From assembly GCA_001887945.1 (NCBI GenBank), contig LDOQ01000071.1, positions 119,186 through 183,185 of the forward strand: a stretch of DNA of 64,000 bases, read 5' to 3'. The stretch is from Spraguea lophii. Its lineage: Eukaryota; Microsporidia; Spragueidae. A model generated the notes under the pieces. That model was given only the letters and a program-made list of their open reading frames with translations, did not search any database and had not been told where the DNA came from. The translations under genes were made by a program, and so were the position numbers. This document shows, piece after piece, positions 31,301 to 40,903 of this stretch. The number at the start of each line of letters is the position of its first letter. Position 1 is the stretch's first letter.

Positions 31301-32251
31301 ATGAAAAAATGGTCAGCACAAGATATAGAAATATTAAAAGCTGGTATTATGAAATATGGTATGAATAAATGGTCTAAAATATCATCATTATTAAATAAAC
31401 CAGAAAACGAATGTAAAGAACAATTTTATAAAACTATAACATACAAAGATAGTAATTTAAGAGATAATATGAAAGATAGCAATAATAGAAAAGATGTAAA
31501 AGGTTTAAAAGATATGAACAATATACAAGACAATAATAATATAAATGATATAAAAGATAATGCTAATATAAATATAAGCTTAGAAGAAAGAGTAATAATA
31601 GAAGAAATGAAAAGTAAAAATATAAATAATAATGTAATAGCACAGTATATAGGTAAAAATAAAATTATAATAGAAGAATATTTAAATCATATCAAATATG
31701 ATGATAATAATATTAATAAAAATACTAATAATAACGATACTAACAACATAGATGATAATAATAATATAGATAATAACATAGACAATAATACATTTAATTA
31801 TATGGATATGATAAAAGCTAGGTTAGCTAATAAAAAGAATAGAAAACAATTAAGAAAAGAAAAATTATTAGAAAAAAGTAAAAGAAGAGCATATAAAAAA
31901 TATTATTATAACAACGATACCAATAATGATACTAATATAGATAATAACAATGATATAGATATAAATATAATAGAAAAATATAAAGAATATGTAAATAAAG
32001 GAAATAATAAAAGATATAAAGTAAATGATAGAGATAATATTATAAATAATAATATTACTAAGAATAATAAAAGTAATATTACTAAGAATAATACTATAAA
32101 TACTAATGATATAAATATTATAGGTAATAATATGGATGTTAAGAATATTAAGGATATAAAGATTATATATCCAATAATATACAATGAAGAAAGGGAAGGT
32201 ATAGAAAATAAATATATATTAGAATTTATAAAAAAATATAAAGAATTATAA
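31301..32251 (+). CDS. CEF1: CDC5/CEF1-like Myb splicing factor
   Basis: CDC5/CEF1 is a core member of the Prp19-associated complex of the spliceosome. Residues 1-46 are the first Myb/SANT repeat (KKWSAQDIEILKAGI, MKYGMNKWSKISSLLNK, ECKEQFY), matching the CDC5L form [29 protein letters not shown]. A second, weaker repeat lies at about 87-130 (LEERVIIEEMKSKNINN...IAQYIGK). MIKARLANKKNRKQLRKEKLLEKSKRRAY (from residue 170) corresponds to the [27 protein letters not shown] segment that follows the Myb repeats in CDC5. The rest is Asn-rich. At 316 residues it is far shorter than yeast Cef1. Its presence implies retained splicing. Confidence 0.8.
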   Translation: MKKWSAQDIEILKAGIMKYGMNKWSKISSLLNKPENECKEQFYKTITYKDSNLRDNMKDSNNRKDVKGLKDMNNIQDNNNINDIKDNANINISLEERVIIEEMKSKNINNNVIAQYIGKNKIIIEEYLNHIKYDDNNINKNTNNNDTNNIDDNNNIDNNIDNNTFNYMDMIKARLANKKNRKQLRKEKLLEKSKRRAYKKYYYNNDTNNDTNIDNNNDIDINIIEKYKEYVNKGNNKRYKVNDRDNIINNNITKNNKSNITKNNTINTNDINIIGNNMDVKNIKDIKIIYPIIYNEEREGIENKYILEFIKKYKEL

Positions 32252-33189
32252 TTTAAATAAATGTAATAATATAATAGAATAATAATTTGTAATGATGATA
32301 TAACTTATAAACTTATAGTATTATAATAATAATATAATCGATATTCAGTATATGGTGGAAAATTAAAAGATTAATTGTAACATAATTAAGAGGTTGATAT
32401 AGGTTAGGTTATGATGTAACACAGTTAAAAGGTTAATATGGGTTAGGTTGTGGTTTAATTAAATTTCTATCAATTACAATAAAAATGTTATAATAAGAAT
32501 ATTTTATTTTTACTTGAGGATGAAAAACATTTCACTTATCTATTATTAAGATCTTATAACTACTATATTCCATGGAAGAGTCAGTGGTTCCAGATGTAAG
32601 GATATTGATAACCTTTTACATTTTAAAACCCTATATTCTGAAGATATTGTTCACTTAAGACTGCATTTTAGAATTTTTTTGTTTTTTGTTATACAGAGAG
32701 AAAATATTTGGTTCGAGGAGGTTTTCTTATTGTAAATTTATTTTTTATAAAATCGCTTTTTATTTATAATTTTTTATATTGAAATGGTATGAACTTTGAT
32801 GACGATATTTCCGATAATGTAGTTTGATTAGATCTTAATATTTTTTTTATTAATATGTTACTAATTATATTGTGGTAGATTACATACATTGAAATAGTTT
32901 GATAATAGTTTACAAAATTATATAGGAGGAGAATATTTACAAATAATTTATAAATTTAAGAAACAAATAAAATTAATTTTTGGGTAATGGTCGTATTACG
33001 TGACAAACCATATTATTATATGCTTAATATTAATATTGGTTATGTTTTAGTAACATATGAATAAAATATTTATTTATTTATTCTTTCTCTATTATTTCTT
33101 ATTTCATTATCATCATCTATTCTTTACCATCATTTATTCTTATTTCTTTATTATTTTTTTATATCAATTAAATTTAAATTCTTTGTTTA
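32252..33189. other. Intergenic stretch with GGTTAGGTT-type repeats
   Basis: About 940 bp with no gene. At 32340-32460 three imperfect copies of a unit near AAAAGGTTAATATGGGTTAGGTT occur. Confidence 0.5.
32345..32460. repeat. Imperfect GGTTAGGTT-containing repeats
   Basis: Successive units (AAAAGATTAATTGTAACATAATT, AAGAGGTTGATATAGGTTAGGTT, AAAAGGTTAATATGGGTTAGGTT) share a core and about 50-bp spacing. They are not an obvious telomere array. Confidence 0.4.
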
Positions 33190-33192
33190 CCC
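33190..33192 (+). promoter_or_regulatory. CCC start-proximal motif
   Basis: TACCCTTAA precedes the ATG at 33197. Confidence 0.6.
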
Positions 33193-33196
33193 TTAA

Positions 33197-34399
33197 ATGA
33201 CGGACAGCTTATCTTCTAATTCTTTAAATCTTACATCTATTCCCATCTCTGAAGATTTAAAAATATACAGTAAATATAAATCAAAGATTGAAGAATTAAA
33301 ATATTTACGTATGAAAGAATCATATCTTAATGAGTCTCTTCGCAGTTTAAAAGTTTCTTTACAGAATGCATTGGATGAGATTGCATGGGTGAAGAGTGTT
33401 CCTTTGATAATAGGACAATTTTTAGAAGTTGTGGATGAAGATACGGCTATAATAGGTAGTACCACTGGTTCTAATAGTGTAGTAAAGATGTTAAGTACGG
33501 TTAATAGAGAAATGTTGAGACCTAATACAAGTGTGGCATTACATAGACATTCTAGTGCTATTGTGGATGTATTGCCTCCAGAGGCAGATTCTACTATACC
33601 GGTGGTTGGTGAGGAAGAAAGACCTGATATTACGTATGATGAAATAGGTGGGTTGGATTTACAGAAGCAGGAAATCAAAGAGACAGTGGAATTACCATTA
33701 ACTCATTTTAATTTGTATTCGCAGATTGGAATAGATCCACCACGTGGTGTTTTATTGTATGGACCTCCTGGTACCGGTAAAACTTTGTTGGTGAAAGCAG
33801 TTGCTAATCAAACCAATGCTACTTTTATAAAAGTGAATGGATCTGAATTTGTACAAAAATATTTAGGTGAAGGACCACGTATGGTAAGAGATGTTTTCAG
33901 ACTTGCAAAAGAAAAACAACCCAGTATTATTTTTATAGACGAAGTAGATAGTATAGCTACCAAAAGATTTGATGCCAGTACATCAGCAGATAGAGAAGTT
34001 CAAAGAGTATTATTGGAATTACTTAATCAAATGGATGGATTTGATCAAACAAGCAATGTAAAAGTTATCATGGCTACCAATAGACCAGATACCATAGATC
34101 CAGCACTTTTAAGACCTGGAAGACTTGATAGAAAAATAGAATTTCCATTACCTGATAGAAGACAGAAAAGATTGGTTTTTAACGCTGTTACCAGTAAAAT
34201 GAATATGGGAGAAGTAGATTTAGAAGAATTTGTGAAAAGAGTAGATAGAATATCATCTGCTGATATACATAGTATAGCACAAGAAGCAGGTATGTTGGCA
34301 GTAAGAGGTGGAAGGTATGTTATAGAGCAAAGGGATTTTGAAGAAGCTTATAGTAAGGTGGTAAGTAGAAAGAGTGGAGATAGTGTGCTTTATAATTAA
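33197..34399 (+). CDS. RPT3: 26S proteasome regulatory ATPase Rpt3
   Basis: One of the six AAA+ ATPases of the 19S base, which unfolds ubiquitinated proteins and feeds them into the 20S core. A coiled coil (about 22-60) is followed by the OB region with [20 protein letters not shown] and then [20 protein letters not shown]. The AAA domain has [18 protein letters not shown], Walker A GPPGTGKT (189-196), the pore loop region [19 protein letters not shown], Walker B IIFIDE (244-249), ATNRPDT and [27 protein letters not shown] and [11 protein letters not shown] distinguish Rpt3 from other Rpt subunits. The C-terminus VLYN keeps a hydrophobic-Tyr-X tail that could dock on the 20S ring. Length, 400 aa, is normal. 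It has no Asn insert, unlike many neighbours. Confidence 0.95.
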   Translation: MTDSLSSNSLNLTSIPISEDLKIYSKYKSKIEELKYLRMKESYLNESLRSLKVSLQNALDEIAWVKSVPLIIGQFLEVVDEDTAIIGSTTGSNSVVKMLSTVNREMLRPNTSVALHRHSSAIVDVLPPEADSTIPVVGEEERPDITYDEIGGLDLQKQEIKETVELPLTHFNLYSQIGIDPPRGVLLYGPPGTGKTLLVKAVANQTNATFIKVNGSEFVQKYLGEGPRMVRDVFRLAKEKQPSIIFIDEVDSIATKRFDASTSADREVQRVLLELLNQMDGFDQTSNVKVIMATNRPDTIDPALLRPGRLDRKIEFPLPDRRQKRLVFNAVTSKMNMGEVDLEEFVKRVDRISSADIHSIAQEAGMLAVRGGRYVIEQRDFEEAYSKVVSRKSGDSVLYN

Positions 34400-34604
34400 A
34401 ATAATAAAAATGTTATCATAATTTTTTTTACGTTATTTTTTATGTAAAAATTCTAAGAAAGTTGTAAAATGAATACCAATCATAGAATATTGAAGAATAT
34501 ATTTAATACCGGGAAATCATTATAAAATAATAAAGAAAAGTATATTAATTCTGTTAATATGATTTATTGTTCTTTTATATAATTATTTATAATAATTAAA
34601 ATTA

Positions 34605-35035
34605 AAAGCCTATTTGGTGTAGTGGTGGTAGGTTTGCAATTAAGATTTACAAACAATATAATTTTTAAAATAAAGCAATAAAAAAATAAGTTAGATGGTA
34701 ATAATACGAGGGTATAACTTATATATAAAGTATATGATGTTTTTCATTCTAAATTAAAGTAGTAATTAATTTATGATGTTACAATTCCTGTATTGATTAA
34801 TGATTTGTCCAATACTATGCTAACTTCAAATTAAAATCATATTAAAACTGAAAGAATGATAATTTTGTTATACGTAAAATATTAATGCGCTGAAGTATAA
34901 GGAAAACGAAATTAATGTATATATGCAATAAAATCAGGTATTTACGAATTGTTCATAGTTTAGAAAACCAATAACCTCAAATAACAGTGAATGTAACTAG
35001 TTGGAATGTTTTTTATGGTAATTAAAATGGTATTT
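34605..35035 (+). mobile_element. Decayed SINE copy
   Basis: An A box TGGTGTAGTGG (34615-34625) fits TGGYNNAGTGG. The B box and part of the head are lost. Body blocks remain in order: CTAAATTAAAGTAGT, ATTCCTGTATTGATT, TTTGTCCAATACTATGC and AATAAAATCAGGTA. The A-rich tail is interrupted. Confidence 0.6.
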
Positions 35036-35122
35036 TAAAAAAATCAATAAAAATAACAAAATTAAATGGGAAGATTTTAAAAAAATGAAAAACACAATAC
35101 TACCTAAAATTAAACGAAAAAC

Positions 35123-35230
35123 AGTATGTATTTTAAATTTTAAATATATATTTTATGTAATGAATCTTCTATTAAAAAATGTCAAGAATAATGATCTTTT
35201 TATTTTAAATAATAACATTTGAAGAGAGGG
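35123..35230 (+). repeat. 5' flank shared with the pseudogene at 37573
   Basis: The 108 bp upstream of the start match 37466-37572 closely, including TAATGATCTTTTTATTTT. This shows that the tandem duplication included upstream DNA. Confidence 0.65.
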
Positions 35231-36664
35231 ATGGTTAACTTTTTTAATCTATTTATAATATGTACAACTTTGAATTGCGGGTTTCTACATAATATTAGGG
35301 CAGCAAATAATAATAATGATAAGAAAAAAACAAGAGAAATATTAATATTAAAAAATATTCAAGATGAAAAATATGAAATTAACGGTACAATTTCAGTTCT
35401 TTCAACAAATTCTACACAACCAAACAAACGTGTAAAAATTACTGAAATAAAATATGATGGTATTAAAATTCAATTTGTGGATAAAGACTATTCACCTATT
35501 AATATAACAGAATCCGAATTTCATAGAATAATGTGCGGAGATTTAAAATCAAATGATAACGATTATTATTTTAAATTTATCTCATTAGCTTTTAAAGTAA
35601 CAGCATTTATTGAGGAGAAATGTTTTCATACGACCTTATGGTATGATTGTCGCTCAAATTCAATGAAGATTTCTACTTCGTTACATGATCAACTTCCCAA
35701 ATCAATTCGTCTTCTTGGACCGAATCTTTTTTATAAATACATGATTCTAATACTCCCATTAAATTGTTTTGATAGTACCGCATGTTCTAATTCAAAATGT
35801 TCGGAAAAACAAAATATATACACTGTAGATATTTTAAGAGATGAAAAAAAAGAATATGGCTTATATAATTTAACAATTGATAAAGAATCAGAAACATATA
35901 ATATCGATTATTTTATATTTGATTATATTTTTTATTCAGAAGTATATACTAAAATTTATTGTGTGACAAGCGATCATGGAATGATTAAAGGATATATTGG
36001 GAAGTGCACAAACCAATGTAACATGAATGAAAAAATATTAGTTTCCTGTACAAAAACAAATAAACCACAAAATGAAAATAATTTGAAAAATCAAAATATA
36101 CCAGAAAATGCATCGACAATAACTAAAATATCACATAATACACAAACAGATGAAACGGAAAACCCTAATCTTGATTTAATAAATAAATGCCAATGTTGTC
36201 AAAAGAATGTTGAATGCAAAGAAACACGAGCAAATCTAGACGACTTGAATACGAAAGATTGTGAAGAATCAAAAAAAGAAAAGAAAATAGAAGAACGCCA
36301 CTCGTTTGTAACTTATGTTATATGTATCGGGGGTTTTATTACTCTTGTTATATCTTTTATTATTCATTGTGTTTATAAATTTATAAGATGGTGGAGGAAT
36401 AGAAGGAGGAGAAGGAATGAACCGGAGGAAATAGAATCTAGTGATGATGACGAAGATTTTAATATAGATGATGATAGTAGTGGCCCCGTTGAAGAGAGCG
36501 ATTTCGATGTAGCTGATATAAATTTTGATGATGAAGATAGTATTTTTGATAGTGATAGCAGCCCTTTACCACCACCATTACCAAGTGAGTATCCATTAGA
36601 TAATGAAGCAAACCTTACTGCATATTTTAGAAGACACGGATTGCTTAGGGATGATCGAAATTAA
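35231..36664 (+). CDS. Type I membrane protein with acidic cytoplasmic tail, 477 aa
   Basis: Family unknown. The N-terminal MVNFFNLFIICTTLNCGFLH is a signal peptide. A Cys-containing ectodomain (about 25-355) contains FIEEKCFHTTLWYDC and a CQCCQKNVEC cluster before the membrane. A single span (about 359-382, FVTYVICIGGFITLVISF) is followed by a strong basic stop-transfer (RWWRNRRRRRNEP). The tail is very acidic (DDDEDFNIDDD, NFDDEDSIFDSD), with a PLPPPLP motif that could bind SH3 or EVH1 domains and an RRHGLLRDDRN end. The start is the ATG at 35231; a TTG four codons earlier is ignored. There is no CCC motif. It is probably a surface or secretory-pathway protein; a role is not known. Confidence 0.7.
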   Translation: MVNFFNLFIICTTLNCGFLHNIRAANNNNDKKKTREILILKNIQDEKYEINGTISVLSTNSTQPNKRVKITEIKYDGIKIQFVDKDYSPINITESEFHRIMCGDLKSNDNDYYFKFISLAFKVTAFIEEKCFHTTLWYDCRSNSMKISTSLHDQLPKSIRLLGPNLFYKYMILILPLNCFDSTACSNSKCSEKQNIYTVDILRDEKKEYGLYNLTIDKESETYNIDYFIFDYIFYSEVYTKIYCVTSDHGMIKGYIGKCTNQCNMNEKILVSCTKTNKPQNENNLKNQNIPENASTITKISHNTQTDETENPNLDLINKCQCCQKNVECKETRANLDDLNTKDCEESKKEKKIEERHSFVTYVICIGGFITLVISFIIHCVYKFIRWWRNRRRRRNEPEEIESSDDDEDFNIDDDSSGPVEESDFDVADINFDDEDSIFDSDSSPLPPPLPSEYPLDNEANLTAYFRRHGLLRDDRN

Positions 36665-36735
36665 ATTTTAAAAGTTTATTAAAACTGTGTTATTTTTATA
36701 TATAAAATATTTATATTTAATTATATCATACTTCT

Positions 36736-37190
36736 ATTTTTTTATTAATGAAACCTTTATTCATAGGAATTTCCTGGCCAATTACGACATATTATGGTTT
36801 ACGACTTTTGGTTCCCAAAGCACATTTAAACCTATATTAACTGGTTGTGGGGATATATACACTAATCTCAGTTTCCCTTATACTCCAGAGCGTTAAAAAT
36901 TCGCGTATTATACACGTCGCCGTCCCTCCCGCTTTTTTAAAAATTATCAATCTCTTCCTTAAGATAATATTGACCGAGTTATAGGTCAACACAGGGATTG
37001 TATATACACCAATTAAATGCTACTTTAATCTGGTAATGAGAACGACATATAAGGCAAAGTTTATGCTATGATGTTGAATCCTCATCCCATTTAATAATTT
37101 TTCTTCTATTATTCATTTTTTTAAATTCTTTTGAGTGAGGGATTCGAAGCATTAGAGTTGGGATTTGGTTACCATCCCACGAGTATTTAA
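36736..37190 (-). mobile_element. SINE copy, moderately decayed, minus orientation
   Basis: Read on the minus strand: GGGATTCGAAGC-type B box remnant, CCAAATCCCAACTC, ATTAAAGTAGCAT, CAATCCCTGTGTTGACC, the GGACGGCGACGTGTA segment and a T-rich 5' side on the plus strand for the A tail. It lies directly after the end of the near-identical tract of the neighbouring gene. Confidence 0.75.
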
Positions 37191-37465
37191 TTAAATTTCT
37201 TTTGGGAAGATTTATTTTAAAATAATTATATCCAATCCTTTTGAACATCTGTGTAACTAACTCATGGATCAGTTATATGTTAAAACAATAAAACAAATTT
37301 GATTAATACATATGTATATATAATATTTATTAGTATTTTTTTATAAAATAATAAAATTAAACAAAGAAGTTTTTTTTTAAAAATAAAAAATAAATATTAG
37401 AAAATTTCTTTTTTAAAAACTTACAAAATTGAATACATTATTATCTGAAATCAGATAAAACCCAA

Positions 37466-37572
37466 TATGTATTCTAAATTTTAATTATATAATGGATACA
37501 CTGGATCTTCTATTAAAAGAATGTCAAAAATAATGATCTTTTTATTTTAAATAATAATATTCAAAGAAAGGC
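37466..37572 (+). repeat. 5' flank shared with the gene at 35231
   Basis: Counterpart of 35123-35230. It is followed by the pseudogene ATG. Confidence 0.6.
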
Positions 37573-39037
37573 ATGATTAATTTTTTAAATTTATTCATAA
37601 TAGTTATAACTTTAAATTATGACGGTTTTCTACAAAATATTAAGGCAACGAATAATAATATTGGCAAGAAGGAAATAAAAAAGATATTAACATTAGAAAC
37701 TATCCAAGAAAAAAAATATGAAATCGACGGGTACAGTTTTATTTCGTTCGGCGTCACATTCTACATGTGAAAAAAAATGTGTGAAAATTACTAAAATCGA
37801 ATATGATGGTATTGAAATTCAATTTTCAAACAAACAGTCTCCCAGCGTAAATATAGAAGAGCCTGAGTTTCATAGAATAGTAAGTGGGGATTTAAAATCA
37901 AATGATCATGATTATCGTTTTAAAATTATCTCGTTAGTTTTTAAAGTAACAGCATTTATTGAAGAAAAATGTTTCCATACAACCTTATGGTATGATTGTT
38001 CTATAGAACCAATAAAGATTTCGACCTCATTACACGATCAACTCCTCAAAGCATTTCATCTCTTTAGGTCGAATTTTTTTTATAGGTGCATATTTTTAAT
38101 GCTCCCGTTGAATTGTTTTGATAATATCGCATATTCTAATTCGGAATGTTCGGAAAATCAAAATATATACGAGATAGATGTTTTAAAACCCGAACAAAGA
38201 AAATATATTTTGTGTAATTTAACAATTGATAAAGATTCAAAGGTTTATAATATCAATCATTTTACATTTGATTATATTTATTCAAATGTATATACTAAAA
38301 TTTATTATAAGACAATCGATCATAGAATGATTGAAAGATATATTGGAACGAATTCGAACCAATGTAACATGTATGAAAACGTATTGGTTTCCTGCACAAA
38401 AACAAATAAAGCACAAAATAAAAATAATAAAAATATAATACAAAATTAAAATAATTTGAAAAATCAAAATATATCAGAAGATACATTAACAATGACCAAA
38501 ATAACACATAATACACAAACAGATTAAATCGAAAACCTCAATCTTGATTTAATAAATAAATGCCAATGTTGTCAAAAGAATGTTGAATGCAAAGAAACAC
38601 GAGCAAATCTAGACGACTTGAATACGAAAGATTGTGAAGAATCAAAAAAAGAAAAGAAAACAGAAGAAAGCCACTCGTTTGTAACTTATGTTATATGTAT
38701 CGGGGGTTTTATTACTCTTGTTATATCTTTTATTATTCATTGTGTTTATAAATTTATAAGATGGTGGAGGAATAGAAGGAGGAGAAGGAATGAACCGGAG
38801 GAAATAGAATCTAGTGATGATGACGAAGATTTTAATATAGATGATGATAGTAGTGGCCCCGTTGAAGAGAGCGATTTCGATGTAGCTGATATAAATTTTG
38901 ATGATGAAGATAGTATTTTTGATAGTGATAGCAGCCCTTTACCACCACCATTACCAAGTGAGTATCCATTAGATAATGAAGCAAACCTTACTGCATATTT
39001 TAGAAGACACGGATTGCTTAGGGATGATCGAAATTAA
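37573..39037 (+). pseudogene. Tandem pseudogene of the 35231 membrane-protein gene
   Basis: It is co-linear with 35231-36664. The ATG and signal peptide are kept (37573). An extra G in a G run near 37727-37732 shifts the frame, so the first frame ends at 37770. The ectodomain continues in the next frame and is then cut by in-frame TAA codons at 38447-38449 and 38524-38526. After that the frame is open again to 39037, covering the CQCC cluster, membrane span and acidic tail. The 5' two thirds have diverged noticeably in protein, yet the 3' 560 bp are almost identical to the intact gene, with only two substitutions noticed. That is typical of gene conversion. No complete product can be made. 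Confidence 0.8.
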
Positions 39038-39103
39038 ATTTTAAAAGTTTATTAAAACTGTGTTATTTTTATATATAAAATATTTATATTTAATTATATC
39101 ATA
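38540..39103 (+). repeat. Near-identical 3' tract (gene conversion), partner 36167-36730
   Basis: About 564 bp at a constant offset of 2373 bp, including 66 bp beyond the stop codon. The only differences noticed are near 36289 and 36297. Confidence 0.8.
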
Positions 39104-39839
39104 TTTATGTTTAAAAAACAATATAAATATTTTTTTAAAAAAAGTTCTTGTTTATAATTTGTTTGTAATATTCCATAAATAATTTATATTCTTTATAATT
39201 TAAATTATATATATATTAATAATATTTAACATTTCTTATGAAATATAAGAATTCAAAATATTTTTATTTGTTTCAAATAAAGTTGTATATTTTTCAAATA
39301 AGGTTTGTTTATATTATAAACAAATCAATTTGGTAGATAAATTAAAAACCATACGTTAATCTATCAAAGATATATAACGATTCTTCTTTAGCATATCCTA
39401 GACTAAAAATTATTCTATTTTTAATATAAATTAATTTTATTTTTTAACTAAAAATAATTATTATCGAAAATTATATTTAAATATAATAATCTGAAGAAGA
39501 ATTAAAAATAAATGATTAATATAATATATTTAAAAAAAATTACGACGTTAAAATCTATAATCAGTTAATTATAAACCTTGAATTGATATAAAAGAATAAA
39601 TAAAAATAATTCCTGTTTATATCACTTTTTTAAGCTATAGAAATTAAAAATATAGTAATGAAACATAAGAATCTCAAGAAATTTTTTATCACTTTTTCGT
39701 TTGACTTTCCTTTATTAAAAATATATCTTAACACAAAAAACAATCATAAAGTTACTCTTTTATAAAATTGTGTTTATAATATTTTAAATTACTATTCAAA
39801 TTTTCCATATTAAAATATAGTTTTATGAGTATGATAGAT
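39104..39839. other. Gene-free AT-rich stretch
   Basis: No coding or mobile signature was seen. Confidence 0.5.
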
Positions 39840-40620
39840 AGTTTTTTTATTTTGAATATTGCTTCTATTACAATGGAATATGAAATCTAAACTGGTAAGA
39901 GAAACGCATTTTTAAAGCCAATATTGCTGTTTTGATAAGACTAAAGAATGAGACTAAGCAGAATAAAATTATTTACTAAAATACTTGGAAATTATGTAGA
40001 GATTTTCAAAAAAATAAATAATATATCCATAGAATTATAAAAAATTGATACAGATGTAAAATATTACATATTTGATAAGAACGATAAAATATGTATTTTA
40101 CTTTTGAAATTACTAGGAATAGGTTAAATTATACAAATATTAATGTAAGCTTAAAAGTTAACAAAACAGTAAGACCTCGTGTGTATATAAATATATGAAT
40201 ACGAAAATTAATGATAAGATTTTATGTTTATTATCTATAGTGATTCAATTTATATATAAAAAGATCTTGTGATAGAAGTTCAAGGAAAATATTTATCTAA
40301 TATGTTTAGTTATAAAATATAAAACATTCCATTATAAAGTAATTTCTGATTCCGCGACAGACACAATTTCTAAAACATTTTTAAAAAAAATTATTTGAAA
40401 AAAATTATTAAGTATGTGTTTAATTTTGGAGAATGCTATAATTCATCGTTATAAAGAAGCTCTTGACTTTATAGGTGAAAGAAGATATATACATTTGATT
40501 TCTCTCCGCATAATTATCATATACTCAATCCAATTAAGTTTTATTTTTCAAAGATTACATCAATTATTAAAAGTGTGTTGTATTCTGCAGATTCAAATAA
40601 TTCAAACAAGTTAATATCAG
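39840..40620 (+). mobile_element. Probable remnant of an IS630/Tc1-type transposon
   Basis: Near the right end a frame reads LILENAIIHRYKEALDFIGERR, which resembles the second DDE block of IS630/Tc1 transposases (DNA-IH-----V--FI---). Stops and frameshifts surround it. The N-terminal part is not recognisable and no inverted repeats were found. Confidence 0.35.
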
Positions 40621-40898
40621 AGATTTTAAACCAACAGCTAATAATGCATATAATTATTTTTTACATATAAAAAAAAATTAATAATGAATATTTTATTTAA
40701 TAAAATTATTAAATTTAATTGCTTGGGAATTGTATTTTTTAATTTTTATGTTAATAAGAATGAATTCTTATACATATTTTAATTTCAAATCTGGTAAACT
40801 TCGAAGAATTTATTTTGGTAACCAAAAATCGTATCCAGTTATTTATAACTAACCATGGTCTATAACTAATTCTCATATTTTTATTTTTATTTCTATTA

Positions 40899-40901
40899 CC
40901 C
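40899..40901 (+). promoter_or_regulatory. CCC start-proximal motif
   Basis: TACCCTA directly precedes the ATG at 40904. Confidence 0.55.
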
Positions 40902-40903
40902 TA

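Noticed and set aside
33193..33678. Minus-strand 161-residue frame opposite Rpt3
   Set aside because: It is fully inside a strongly conserved gene and has no recognisable content.
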